64,000 nt of DNA from Geothrix limicola (GTDB taxonomy: Bacteria > Acidobacteriota > Holophagae > Holophagales > Holophagaceae): positions 124,001 through 188,000 of the forward strand of contig NZ_BSDE01000004.1 in the NCBI RefSeq assembly GCF_030268085.1, given 5' to 3'. Both the position numbers and the translations under genes were made by a program. A model generated the notes under the pieces. It had not been told where the DNA came from. It saw only the letters and a list, made by a program, of their open reading frames with translations, and searched no databases. Below are positions 24,351 through 33,542 of this stretch, piece by piece; the first letter of the stretch is position 1, and each line of letters begins with the position of its first letter.

Positions 24351-27300
24351 ATGCGCATCAACATCCCGGGAGCGCTGCTGGTCCTCGTGCTGGGCGTCTC
24401 CCTGGGCCTTCGCGCCCAGGCGCCGCGCCCGCGCGTCACGCTGTTCCAGTCCGAAGGCTTCCCCAGCGTGGATCGCGGGGGCCTCTCCGACGACGCGCTG
24501 AAGGAGGCGCTGCAGGGCCTTTCCTGCGAGGTGGACGCCACGCCGGAAACCCTTTCGAAGCGCCTGCAGGCGGGCACCGACGTGCTGGTGCTTCCCTACG
24601 GCAGCGCCTTTCCCTTGGCGGCCTGGGAGGCCATCCGCGCCCATCTGGAGCGAGGCGGCGGGTTGGTGGTGCTCGGCGGCGCGCCCTTCCACCAGCCCGT
24701 GCTGTGGCAAGTTGATCCCGGAGCGGAACCCGGCAAGCCGCGCGGCCGCTGGGTCCTGGGTCGGCGCCAGCCCACCTTCGCCCGCGAGCTGCTCATAGGC
24801 CCCGCGGAGGAACTCTCCGCCGAGGGCCTGGGCGATCCCAAGCTCGCCATCGGTTCGCCGTGGACCACAACAGGGACGAGGGTCTGGCCCCGGCCCTCGC
24901 GCACCTTCGCGCTCACGGTGCGCTTCGCCACGAGAAAGGACCAGCCTCGGGAGGACGGCAGCGCCGGATCCCGCGAAGCCCTGCTGCGTCCGCTGCTCCA
25001 CATGGCGGATGCCGACGGCACGGCCCGCGCCTGTCCGCTGTTGGAGATCGATCGCCTGCGCGGCCTGGGCTCCGGGGGTCGCTGGGTGCTGGCGCCTTCG
25101 GATGCGCCACTGAACGCGTCGATGGTGCGGGCCTGCCTCCTGCGGGCACTGGAAGGCCCTTCCGATCTGGACGTGCGGCCCATCAACGCCTGCCTCGAAC
25201 CCGGCGAATGGCCCCGGTTCCGCGTGAACCTGCATCGCCCGGGAGCCGGTGCCGAAGCCGTGCCCGCCACGATCCGCGCCATCCTGCGCGATGGGCTGGG
25301 CCAGGAGGTCGCCGTGGGAGAAGCCTCCCTTGCGGGGCCCCGGGACATCCGCCACGCGGAACTGGTGCTGAGGCCCGCCGCGCCGCTGCCTCCGGGCCTC
25401 TACCGGCTGGAGGCGGGCATCCCTGGCAGCAATTGGCGCGTCGAAAGCGGCGTGTGGGTGAAGGACGAGCGGCTGCTGAAGGAGGGGCCCGCCCTCACGG
25501 CCTCGCGGGATTGGCTGCGCCTGGATGGCCAGGTCTTTCCCGTCATCGGCACCACGTACATGGCCTCCGACGTGCACCGCAAGTTCCTCTTCGAACCCAA
25601 TCCGGCCCTGTGGGATCGCGACTTCGAGGCGATGCAACGACAGGGCGTGAACTTTGTGCGCACGGGCCTGTGGACGGCCTGGGACCGCCTGATGCTGGAT
25701 CCCGGAGCCCTCGACGACACGGCGCTGCGCGCCCTGGACGCCTTCGTTCTCACGGCCGCCAAGCACCGCATGCCCCTCTGCTTCACCTTCTTCGCCTTCC
25801 TGCCCCCGGCCTTCGGCGGCGAGAACCCCTACCTGGATTCCCGCGCGCTGGAAGGCCAGAAGCGCCTGCTGGCGCTGGTGGCATCGCGCTACAGGGGCTG
25901 CCCCTGGGTGCACTACGACCTCATCAACGAACCCAGCTGCGCGCCCGCCGACGCGCTGTGGACCAACCGCCCCAACCTGGACCGCTTCGAGTTCAGCGCC
26001 TGGCGGATCTGGGTCGAGGCGCACCTCGGCACCGACCCCAGCCTGCTGCGGGACCTCTGGCTGGATGGCTCCGAGGAGGTGCTCGGCCTGCCCCGCGTCG
26101 AGGAGCTGAGCCAGGCGAACTTCAAGGAGGGCAAGCGCCCTCGTAAGGTGCGCGACTTCCGGATCTTCACGCAGGAGCTTTTCGCCCGCTGGGCGTCAGA
26201 GATGCGCGGCGTGCTGCGGGAGGCCGGGGGCGATGTCCTCGTGACCGTGGGCCAGGACGAGGCCGGCCTGCTGGCCAGCCCTTCCCAGCAGCTCATGGCG
26301 CCTTCACTGGATTACACGGCCATCCACACCTGGTGGGCCACGGACGATCTGCTGTGGGACTGCGCCGCGGCGAAAGTGCCCGAGAAGCCCATGCTGGCCC
26401 AGGAGACGGGCCTCATGCGCCTGGAGGATGTGGACGGCGCGCCCTGGCGCAGCCCCGAAGAAGCCGCCCGGCTGCTGGAGCGCAAGTTCGCCGCGGCCTT
26501 CGGCGGCCGGGGCACGGGCGCCGTGGAATGGGCCTGGAACGTGAACCCCTACCAGCCCCTGGAGAACGAGGCGGTCATCGGCTTCCTGCGCCCCGATGGC
26601 ACGGCCAAGGCGGAGACGCGCGTCCTGCGCACCTTCGCGGACTTCTTCGCCAAGGCCGCCCCGCGCCTGGGGGACTACGCGCCGGATGGGGTGGTGCTCG
26701 TTTATCCCCAGTCCCGCATCTTCGCGGGCCGTCCCTTCGGGCCCGACGGTGCCAAGCGCATGGTGCGCGTGCTGGCGGACCGCTTCGGTCTCGTGCCGAC
26801 GTTGATCTCGGATCTGGCCCTCGATGCGTCGCGCCTGCAGGGCGCCCGGCTCATCCTCGTGCCCATGCCGGAAATGCTGGACGAAGCTGCGGCGCGGGCC
26901 CTGCTGAAGGCCCAGGAGGCCGGGGCCCTGATCCTCGTCACGGGCGCCGTGTCGGGAGACGCCCACGGCCGCCTTCCCGAGGCCCTGCGCGAGCTCGGGA
27001 TCGTGGACGCCGGGCGGCCCCTGTCCCTGCGCGAGCCGACGCCCTGGGGCGGCTGGGCGACCTTCGACGGCAACCTGGGCGAAAGGCTGCGCCGCAGCCT
27101 GGCGCCTGATCTGAAGGACCCGAAGGCAAGGCTTTGGCACGAGCCGCTGCCCCTGGAGTTCGCGCGGGAAGAGGAACCCCTGGCCCGCCTGCTGGGCGCG
27201 GCGCTGAAGGCCGCGGGCCTGCCTCCTGCGGGCACGGGCGGCCCCGCCGCTTCGCGTGTGCTGGACGCCGGCGACGTGAGCCTCGTCGTCTGCCTGAACG

Positions 27301-27452
27301 AAGCGCCGGTGGACGTGCGCCGCAGCGTCAAGGTGGGCGGACACAGCCTCGAGGTGCCCGTCGCCGCGGGTCGCACGCGGCTGCTGCTCATGGATCGGAG
27401 CAGCGGCAAGGTGCTGGCCGAAACCCCCGGTGCGCCACTGCGCGTGAGATGA
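24351..27452 (+). CDS. Secreted glycoside hydrolase, clan GH-A type
   Basis: With the ATG at 24351 (GAGGTGA at good spacing; the ATG at 24345 is too close) the protein is 1033 aa with a signal peptide (GALLVLVLGVSLGLRAQA). A beta-rich N-terminal half precedes a TIM barrel at about residues 400-800 with the clan GH-A pair: putative acid/base E527 in DLINEPS and nucleophile E685 in LAQETGL. The part after ~800 (VLVYPQSRIFAGRPFG, ILVPMPEMLDEAAARALLKA) resembles the GH42-type trimerisation domain. Substrate is not identifiable; a beta-galactosidase, beta-mannosidase or related activity is possible. It leads an operon with a CBM9-like gene (ATGA overlap) and a six-hairpin glycosidase. Confidence 0.8.
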   Translation: MRINIPGALLVLVLGVSLGLRAQAPRPRVTLFQSEGFPSVDRGGLSDDALKEALQGLSCEVDATPETLSKRLQAGTDVLVLPYGSAFPLAAWEAIRAHLERGGGLVVLGGAPFHQPVLWQVDPGAEPGKPRGRWVLGRRQPTFARELLIGPAEELSAEGLGDPKLAIGSPWTTTGTRVWPRPSRTFALTVRFATRKDQPREDGSAGSREALLRPLLHMADADGTARACPLLEIDRLRGLGSGGRWVLAPSDAPLNASMVRACLLRALEGPSDLDVRPINACLEPGEWPRFRVNLHRPGAGAEAVPATIRAILRDGLGQEVAVGEASLAGPRDIRHAELVLRPAAPLPPGLYRLEAGIPGSNWRVESGVWVKDERLLKEGPALTASRDWLRLDGQVFPVIGTTYMASDVHRKFLFEPNPALWDRDFEAMQRQGVNFVRTGLWTAWDRLMLDPGALDDTALRALDAFVLTAAKHRMPLCFTFFAFLPPAFGGENPYLDSRALEGQKRLLALVASRYRGCPWVHYDLINEPSCAPADALWTNRPNLDRFEFSAWRIWVEAHLGTDPSLLRDLWLDGSEEVLGLPRVEELSQANFKEGKRPRKVRDFRIFTQELFARWASEMRGVLREAGGDVLVTVGQDEAGLLASPSQQLMAPSLDYTAIHTWWATDDLLWDCAAAKVPEKPMLAQETGLMRLEDVDGAPWRSPEEAARLLERKFAAAFGGRGTGAVEWAWNVNPYQPLENEAVIGFLRPDGTAKAETRVLRTFADFFAKAAPRLGDYAPDGVVLVYPQSRIFAGRPFGPDGAKRMVRVLADRFGLVPTLISDLALDASRLQGARLILVPMPEMLDEAAARALLKAQEAGALILVTGAVSGDAHGRLPEALRELGIVDAGRPLSLREPTPWGGWATFDGNLGERLRRSLAPDLKDPKARLWHEPLPLEFAREEEPLARLLGAALKAAGLPPAGTGGPAASRVLDAGDVSLVVCLNEAPVDVRRSVKVGGHSLEVPVAAGRTRLLLMDRSSGKVLAETPGAPLRVR

Positions 27453-28555
27453 GCATGATGATGAAACCTCTCCTGACCTGGTTTGCGACCTCTTTGCTGG
27501 CGGCCTCGGGCCCCGAGCCCCTGCCGCTGCCGGCCATTCCCTTCGCGCCCCGTCATTACGTCTGTCAGCGGGCCCTGAAGGCGCCCGTGCTCGATGGGCG
27601 CCTGGATGACGAGGTGTGGCAGAAGGCCGCCTGGACCGAGGACTTCGTGGACATCGAAGGCCCGCTGAAACCCGCGCCGCGCCTACGGACTCGCGCCAAG
27701 CTGGCCTGGGACGACGAGTACCTCTACGTCGCCGCCGAGCTGGAGGAGCCCGATGTGTGGGCGTACCAGACCGCGCGGGACAGCGTCGTCTTCCAGGACA
27801 ACGACTTCGAGATCTTCATCGACCCCGACGGCTCTACGAGCCCCTACTACGAATTCGAAATGAACGCGCTGGGCACCGTGTGGGACCTGCTGCTGCTGCG
27901 CCCCTACCGGGACGGGGCCCGCGTGGCGGTCAACGGCTGGGACTACCACGGCCTGAAGCGCGCCGTGGCGGTGCAGGGCACCCTCAATCATCCGGGCGAC
28001 CAGGACCGCGGCTGGACCGTGGAGGTGGCCCTCCCCTGGGCGGCCCTCACGGAGGTGGCGGCCCGCAGCGGAGCGCCGCGCCCCGGCGACCGCTGGCGCC
28101 TGAACTTCTCCCGCGTGGAGTGGCGCACCCAGGTGGTGGATGGCCGCTACGAAAAACGGAAGGGGCCGGGCGGGCAGCCGCTGCCCGAAGACAACTGGGT
28201 GTGGAGTCCCCAGGGCATCATCGCCATGCACTATCCCGAGATGTGGGGTTTCGTGCAGTTCAGCGCCGAGCCCGCGGGCGCGCCCGAGAAGGCCGCGACA
28301 CTCACGCCTGAAGACCAGGTGGCCTGGGCCCTGCGCCGCGTGTACTACGCCCAGCGCAACCACCGGCCCGGGTCGAGCCGCTATGGCGCCACGCTGAAGG
28401 AGTTGGCCCTGGAGGATCTGAAGCTCCCCGAGGGCTGGACCCTGCGCCTGGAGGGCGGCGAAGCCACCTGGAGCGCCGAGGCGCGCGACGTGAAGGGTAC
28501 GCGCCTTTGCATCGACCCGCAGGGGGCCCTGCGCCGGGAGGCGATCGTCAAATAG
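27449..28555 (+). CDS. Secreted CBM9-like carbohydrate-binding protein
   Basis: The ATG overlaps the stop of the upstream glycosidase (ATGA), giving 368 aa with a signal peptide (MSMMMKPLLTWFATSLLAA). Residues ~35-270 match the CBM9-like fold: KAPVLDGRLDDEVWQKAAWT, LAWDDEYLYVAAELEEPDVW, DNDFEIFIDPDG, YYEFEMNALGTVWDL and WTVEVALPW. CBM9-like domains bind sugars or glycan ends; some are attached to enzymes. It probably presents substrate to the co-encoded glycosidase. A paralogue without signal peptide is at 30103-30927. Confidence 0.82.
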   Translation: MSMMMKPLLTWFATSLLAASGPEPLPLPAIPFAPRHYVCQRALKAPVLDGRLDDEVWQKAAWTEDFVDIEGPLKPAPRLRTRAKLAWDDEYLYVAAELEEPDVWAYQTARDSVVFQDNDFEIFIDPDGSTSPYYEFEMNALGTVWDLLLLRPYRDGARVAVNGWDYHGLKRAVAVQGTLNHPGDQDRGWTVEVALPWAALTEVAARSGAPRPGDRWRLNFSRVEWRTQVVDGRYEKRKGPGGQPLPEDNWVWSPQGIIAMHYPEMWGFVQFSAEPAGAPEKAATLTPEDQVAWALRRVYYAQRNHRPGSSRYGATLKELALEDLKLPEGWTLRLEGGEATWSAEARDVKGTRLCIDPQGALRREAIVK

Positions 28556-28562
28556 GTCAAAT
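28546..28562 (+). promoter_or_regulatory. Weak match to the proposed AraC-type operator
   Basis: CGTCAAATAGGTCAAAT overlaps the stop codon of the CBM9-like gene. It matches 13 of 17 positions of the site at 48798-48814 and contains a perfect 7-bp direct repeat (GTCAAAT twice, 9 bp apart). It starts 84 bp before the six-hairpin glycosidase ATG, in the same orientation as the 33829 site. Confidence 0.35.
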
Positions 28563-28629
28563 CCGCGGCCATTTCTTCGGCTGTCGGCGGGCGCGGAACC
28601 GGGTTACACCTGAGGTTTCCGGAGGCCCC

Positions 28630-30015
28630 ATGGGCATCGATAGCGGTCCAGCCCGGTGGCGCCGGCGCGTCCTGCGGGCCCTCCTGGTGGTGGCGGCCTG
28701 CGTCCTGGGGGCCGCGGCACCCGCGCCTTCCGATCAGCTGCGGGGAATTCCGGCGGCGGAACTGGCGCGGCGCATCCGCGCGAACCGCGACCTGGACGAG
28801 GTGCTGGAGATGGGGCGGGACCTCTTCAAGGACCGCTTCAACGCGGGCACCGTGTATCCCGAGACCTGGGTGCGGGACTTCGCCACCTTCGTCGACGTGG
28901 CGCTGGATCGCGGCGACCGCGGCGAGATCAAGGAGACCCTGCGGATGTTCCTCCGCTTCCAGGGCGCGGACGGCAACATCCCCGACGGCTTCACGCCCCA
29001 GAGCGAGGGCCGGTCGGACTATCAGAAGATCCTCAGCCCCTCGGCGCCCCGCCACTGGGCCCACAAGAACACGGTCGTCACCGATCAGGAGAGCTCCTTC
29101 ATTTTGGCCACCTGCACCTATGTGCGCCGCACGGGCGACCTGACCTTCCTCGATGAACAGGTGGACGGCCAGACGGTGCGGGCGCGCATGCTCCGGGCCC
29201 TGGACTTCCTCCTCGCCCAGCGCTGGTCCAGACCCCACGGACTCCTCTGGGGCGCCACCACCATCGACTGGGGCGACGTTCAGCCCGAGCATCCCTGGGG
29301 CACCTTTCTCACGAAGGACACCCACCGCGCCATCGGTATCTACAACAACGCCATGCTGGCCCTGGCCCTGGACAGCTTCCTGCCGTTGATGGGGAAGGAG
29401 GCCGCGCCGCGTTGGGCGCGGGTGCGCGAGGATCTGGGCCGAGCCGTGCGGACCCATCTCTGGGACGCGAAGCGGCAGAAGTTCCGCCCGCACCTCTATC
29501 TTGACGGATCCCCGTTTCCGGCCACCTTCGATGAGGACGCCATCTTCTTCACCGGCGGCACCGTCATCGCCATCCAGGCCGGCCTGCTGGAACCGCGGGA
29601 AGCCGAGGCCTCCTTCGCCACCCTGCGCCTCCACGCACGCGAGGACGGGCCCTTCACGACGGTGGGCCTCGTCTGCCATCCCGCCTATCCCGCCGGCTAT
29701 TTCCAGAACCCTGATCACCAGCCCCACATCTACATCAACGGCGGCGACTGGCCCTGGATCTCGGGCCGCGTCGTGCAGGCCATGATCGCCCAGGGCTTCG
29801 TGACCGACGGCTATGCGGAGCTTCTGCCCGTCGTCCAGCGTGTGAAGCGGGACAAGGGATTCTTCGAATGGTACGACCAGGCCGGCCAACCCCACGGCGC
29901 CGCCCAGTTCCGCGGCGCCGCCGGCGTCGTGGGCCTCGCCATCAAGCAGCTCCAGGCTTGGGCGGAAGCGCAGAAAACAAAGCCAACCGCGAATGACGCG
30001 AATTCACGCGAATGA
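28630..30015 (+). CDS. Secreted six-hairpin (alpha/alpha)6 glycosidase-like protein
   Basis: GGAGG at 28621 selects the ATG at 28630 (461 aa). A signal peptide (VLRALLVVAACVLGAAA) precedes an (alpha/alpha)6-barrel-type domain: ETWVRDFATFVDVAL, NIPDGFTPQSEG, TDQESSFILATCTYV, NNAMLALALDSFLP, YINGGDWPWISGR. Asp/Glu residues in WVRDF and TDQES are candidate catalytic groups. Similar folds occur in glycogen-debranching-type enzymes, GH63 and GH100; I cannot name the family. The last residues (TANDANSRE) are encoded by a REP-like inverted repeat that runs into the gene end, so the native C-terminus is probably somewhat shorter in relatives. Confidence 0.75.
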   Translation: MGIDSGPARWRRRVLRALLVVAACVLGAAAPAPSDQLRGIPAAELARRIRANRDLDEVLEMGRDLFKDRFNAGTVYPETWVRDFATFVDVALDRGDRGEIKETLRMFLRFQGADGNIPDGFTPQSEGRSDYQKILSPSAPRHWAHKNTVVTDQESSFILATCTYVRRTGDLTFLDEQVDGQTVRARMLRALDFLLAQRWSRPHGLLWGATTIDWGDVQPEHPWGTFLTKDTHRAIGIYNNAMLALALDSFLPLMGKEAAPRWARVREDLGRAVRTHLWDAKRQKFRPHLYLDGSPFPATFDEDAIFFTGGTVIAIQAGLLEPREAEASFATLRLHAREDGPFTTVGLVCHPAYPAGYFQNPDHQPHIYINGGDWPWISGRVVQAMIAQGFVTDGYAELLPVVQRVKRDKGFFEWYDQAGQPHGAAQFRGAAGVVGLAIKQLQAWAEAQKTKPTANDANSRE

Positions 30016-30089
30016 AAATTGGTCGGCTCTTAGCTTGATTCAAACAGCCTGGTTTTTTTTATTCGCGCCCATTCGCGTCATTCGCGGTT
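29985..30089. repeat. REP-like inverted repeat, family A (ACCGCGAATGACGCGAAT)
   Basis: Arms of about 34 bp (29985-30018 and 30053-30089) face each other around a 34-bp spacer. The shared core is ACCGCGAATGACGCGAAT, followed by CGCGAAT and an A-run or T-run. It lies between the convergent six-hairpin glycosidase and CBM9-like genes, and with its T-run can act as a terminator. A third, single copy is at 49672. Confidence 0.85.
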
Positions 30090-30102
30090 CCAAGCTTTTG
30101 AC

Positions 30103-30927
30103 CTACCGCGCCACCTGCCCGCTGAAGTGCAGGACGCTGAAGCATTCGGGGATGTGGGAATCGTAGACGCCGTGGGCGTTCAGGGCCCAGCCGGGACTCT
30201 CCTGCACGGTCTTGCCGTGGTAGCGCAGGGCTTCGAACCGGGAGAAGGAGGCGCGCAGGGTGTCGCCCTCCCGGGGCGGGAAAGGGCGGTTCGCGAAGAG
30301 GGCCTTCATGCCCTCCCAGGGGAAGGCCAGCTCCACGGTCCAGCCCTGGTCCAGGTGCTTCGGATCGTTGAGGCGGCCCTGCACCTGCACGGCACTCTGC
30401 AGGCCCGGGAAGTCCCAGTCCATGAAGGCCCAGCGCTTACCCCGGGGATGCTTGCCGATGCGCGAGGCGTCCTGGTAGCCGCAGAGCACGTCCACGTCCC
30501 GCGTGTAGAGGTCGAACTCGGGCCGATCGAAGCGGCTGCCCCGCTTCAGCGCGTCCTGGTAGATGTAGAACACCTCGTAGATCGTGTTCAGCGCGTTGAC
30601 TTCAAACTCGTAGTAGCAGTCCTCGCCGCCGAAGAACACTTCCACATCGTTGTCGAACCAGATGAAGGAATCCCGCTCGGTCAGCGTCGCGCGCACCTGG
30701 GGCTCCTGGATCCAGAAGCCCACGTAGAGGGCCCGCTCGTCCCAGAGGCAGGCCACGCGCGTGTCGAAAAAGCCGGGCTCGCCCGATACCAGATCCACGA
30801 AGCGGTGGGATTTCGGCGCGGCGCGCCAGGCGGCCTTGTCGAGATTCCCGTCGATGGCGAAAGCCTCTGGCGCGCGCAGGCAGGTGTAGTGGGCGAGCTG
30901 GTCTTCGGGGATGCCGTAGCGTTCCAT
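30103..30927 (-). CDS. CBM9-like protein without signal peptide
   Basis: The 274-aa protein has the same CBM9-like motifs as the 27449 gene: APEAFAIDGNLDKAAW, CLWDERALYVGFWIQEP, WFDNDVEVFFG, YYEFEVNALNTIYEV and GWTVELAFPWEGM. No signal peptide is present, so it is presumably cytoplasmic or exported in another way. Its start overlaps the stop of the upstream transglutaminase-fold gene, so the two are co-translated. Its role may be binding of imported sugar or glycan, but this is inference. Confidence 0.75.
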   Translation of the reverse strand: MERYGIPEDQLAHYTCLRAPEAFAIDGNLDKAAWRAAPKSHRFVDLVSGEPGFFDTRVACLWDERALYVGFWIQEPQVRATLTERDSFIWFDNDVEVFFGGEDCYYEFEVNALNTIYEVFYIYQDALKRGSRFDRPEFDLYTRDVDVLCGYQDASRIGKHPRGKRWAFMDWDFPGLQSAVQVQGRLNDPKHLDQGWTVELAFPWEGMKALFANRPFPPREGDTLRASFSRFEALRYHGKTVQESPGWALNAHGVYDSHIPECFSVLHFSGQVAR

Positions 30928-33542
30928 CAGGGCTTCTCCTGCAGGCGTTGAAGGATCTTCAAAGTCTGTTCGCCGGCGCCGATCTGGTAGCCCTCGCTCA
31001 GGTGGACGACGTTGCCGCCGGCATCCACCACGGCGATCACGGGCAGGCGCGAGCCGAGGCCGCGGCCCGTCGCTTCGGAGACCCGCGCCAAGAGGGCCGT
31101 GTGCGCGTCCTGCGTGAAGGCGGCCTGGGCGGGAAGCTGGTCGAAGTCGGGACCCAGCGCCTTGGCGTCGGTCCCCTCGGGCAGCAGGAAGATGAGTCGG
31201 CAGCCGGTTTTTTCGAAGGCCTCCTTGAGGCCCCGCAGATCACCCATGACGTGCCGCGTGGGCTCCTGTCCCGGAGCCACCCAGAGGAAGACCGCGCCCT
31301 TGCCTTCTGCGAGGCTGAGCACGCTTTCGTTCTTCCCCTGCAGGTTCAGCGTCGGGCAGAGCTCCAGGCGGCCCAGGCTGGGCAGGCGGGCCTCGGATTG
31401 GCGGAGGCTCAGGGGCATCGGCTTCGTCTCGCCGGACTGGAGGTTGAAGAAGGAAAGTCGCGCCAGCACGGTGCCTCCGGCCACGCGGTTGCCCGTCACG
31501 GCCAGGTAGTGACCTTCAGGCAGCTGCAGGCCCTTGGAGAGCTGGCTGAGGGGCTTCTCGTCATCGAAGTCCAGCGTCTTGTAGCGGCCGCCTTCGAAGC
31601 GGGCCAGGGTGAAGTGGGTGGCGTATTTCAGATCGGACTGGCCCTCGGCGTGCAACTGGAGGGTGCCCGTCGGCTGGGCGGTGGCGGGGACCTGGGGGCC
31701 GAAGGCGGCGGTTTTCCAGACACCATTCCAGAGGAACTGGGGCGTGCGCAGGGCCGGATCGAGGCGGGCGGGCAGGTCCAGGGCGCGGCAGCAGGCCACG
31801 AAGAAGATGTCGCGGGAATGGGCGTCGGCTACGCGCAGCTCGAAGACACCACGGGGGCTGAGAGGCACGCGGGAATGGTTGGCCTCGGCGTCGATGCGGA
31901 TCCGGGCCTGGATCCAGGTCGCGAGGGTCTCCGGATCGCGCCGGGCGGCGGCGATCACGCCCTTCGGCAGGTGCGTCTGCAGGTAGCCGCGGTAGGCGCT
32001 GAGCAGCTCGTTGTCGATGCGCGGGCAGAGCACCTGGGAGACGAAGGTCTCGCGGGGCAGCCGCTGGGCCAGGGCGAGGCCGTGCTTCAGGTGATCCGCC
32101 AGCACGGCGGCGGGCGTGTCTCGCAGATCCTTGTCGGACAGGGATTCCAGCAGGGGCAGGGCCCAGGGGCGCGTGGCGGGGGTCGTGCCCTGAAGGAAGG
32201 CCGTGAGGGCCATCCAGTTGCCGGCACTCTTGGGGATCAGCTTCCACAGCCGCTCGCCGTCGAGGCCGAGTTCCTTCGCCAGGGTCGAGGCCCTCTCACG
32301 ATCCATGAAGGTGGCGGTGTAGCGCCCGCGAAGGGCGTCCTCCTCCTTCAGGCGCCGTGCGTTCTCTTCGCGGGCGGCCGGCGGGTCGGGCAGGGCGGGG
32401 CGTTCCACGGGCGGCACCTGGTCCAGGTCCATCACCTGTTCCTTGGCGGGATCGCCATCCAGCACGAGCTTCACCTCGCCGGGGCTTTCCACCGTGACTT
32501 TCTGGAAGCCGAAGGCCTCGCCCTGGCGCGCCCAGAGCAGCAGATCGCCCAGGCCGGTCTCGAGCGACGTCCGGCCTTCCGAATCCGTGATGCGCGAGGC
32601 CAGGGGGAAGAACTCGCCGTAGTTGTAGAGCTGGAATTCCACCGTGGCGCCAGCGGCGGGGTTTCCTTCGCGATCCAGCACTTGCACGCGCACGGCCTTC
32701 ACGGGCGCGTAGTGGGCGGTGAGGTTGAGTTCGGCGTAGCGCTCGGTCCGGCGCACCACGGGCTCCGAGCCCCCGTAGGGCCCGTAGGCGCGGGTGTGCA
32801 CGAGCATGGCGCGGCGCACGGATTCCCGGAACCAGCCCATGTCCAGGTCGGGCTCGGGCTCGCAGGCGCCGAGGAAATGCCAGGTGCCGTCGATCCAGAC
32901 CTCCACCCAGGCGTGGTTGTCGTCGCTGTGGGCCCAGCGGGGCGTGTAGACCTGGCGGGCCGGGATGCAGGCGGCGCGCAGGGCCGCCACGGTGAAGGTG
33001 GACTCCTCGCCACAGCGTCCGAAGGCGCTCTGGATGGTGGCCAGGGGCCCGCTGGTGCGGCTGTCCGTGCCCTGGTAGGTCGCTCGCTCGTGGCACCAGT
33101 GGTTGATCTCCAGGGCCGCCTGCCGCATCGTCAGGCCCTTCACGCGCCGGGCGAGATCGCGGTGGTAGCGGGCGCGGAAGGCATCCAGGTTCTCGTTGTT
33201 CACCCGGGGCGGCAGCACGAAGTGGCGGAAGACATCCTCTGGGATGCTTCTGCCCCAAGGCGCCGCCCGGCGGGCTTCGAGGGCGGCGCGCACGGCCTCC
33301 AGGAAGAAGGCTCCGTCGAAATCCGCCAGGTCGCTGAGGGGCATACCGGCGTAGAGGAAGCGCAGGGCCTCGCGCTCTTCGGTTGTGAGCTTCTGCTGGA
33401 AGACGCCGAAGAGGGCCCGGTCGCGGCCCTTGGCCAGGGTCTTCTGGTGGGCGAAGAGGGCCTGGATCGGTGTCTCGGCTTTGGGCGGGGCGGCCGCCAG
33501 GATCACCGGCAGCAGGCAGAGGGAGGCGGCGAAGCAGGTCAT
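30927..33542 (-). CDS. Secreted transglutaminase-fold protein (871 aa)
   Basis: After a signal peptide (FAASLCLLPVILAAAP) the N-terminal third has a transglutaminase-like core: C177 in FGRCGEES, H210 in DNHAWVEVW, and an acidic residue in GACEPEPDLD, the expected Cys-His-Asp order. A beta-rich segment follows (AAGATVEFQLYNYGEFFPLA, a carboxypeptidase-regulatory-like fold), then a long C-terminal region with no recognised domain. Bacterial secreted proteins of this type are found in polysaccharide-utilisation loci, where they may act as peptidases or amidases on glycopeptides; the substrate here is unknown. Confidence 0.75.
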   Translation of the reverse strand: MTCFAASLCLLPVILAAAPPKAETPIQALFAHQKTLAKGRDRALFGVFQQKLTTEEREALRFLYAGMPLSDLADFDGAFFLEAVRAALEARRAAPWGRSIPEDVFRHFVLPPRVNNENLDAFRARYHRDLARRVKGLTMRQAALEINHWCHERATYQGTDSRTSGPLATIQSAFGRCGEESTFTVAALRAACIPARQVYTPRWAHSDDNHAWVEVWIDGTWHFLGACEPEPDLDMGWFRESVRRAMLVHTRAYGPYGGSEPVVRRTERYAELNLTAHYAPVKAVRVQVLDREGNPAAGATVEFQLYNYGEFFPLASRITDSEGRTSLETGLGDLLLWARQGEAFGFQKVTVESPGEVKLVLDGDPAKEQVMDLDQVPPVERPALPDPPAAREENARRLKEEDALRGRYTATFMDRERASTLAKELGLDGERLWKLIPKSAGNWMALTAFLQGTTPATRPWALPLLESLSDKDLRDTPAAVLADHLKHGLALAQRLPRETFVSQVLCPRIDNELLSAYRGYLQTHLPKGVIAAARRDPETLATWIQARIRIDAEANHSRVPLSPRGVFELRVADAHSRDIFFVACCRALDLPARLDPALRTPQFLWNGVWKTAAFGPQVPATAQPTGTLQLHAEGQSDLKYATHFTLARFEGGRYKTLDFDDEKPLSQLSKGLQLPEGHYLAVTGNRVAGGTVLARLSFFNLQSGETKPMPLSLRQSEARLPSLGRLELCPTLNLQGKNESVLSLAEGKGAVFLWVAPGQEPTRHVMGDLRGLKEAFEKTGCRLIFLLPEGTDAKALGPDFDQLPAQAAFTQDAHTALLARVSEATGRGLGSRLPVIAVVDAGGNVVHLSEGYQIGAGEQTLKILQRLQEKP

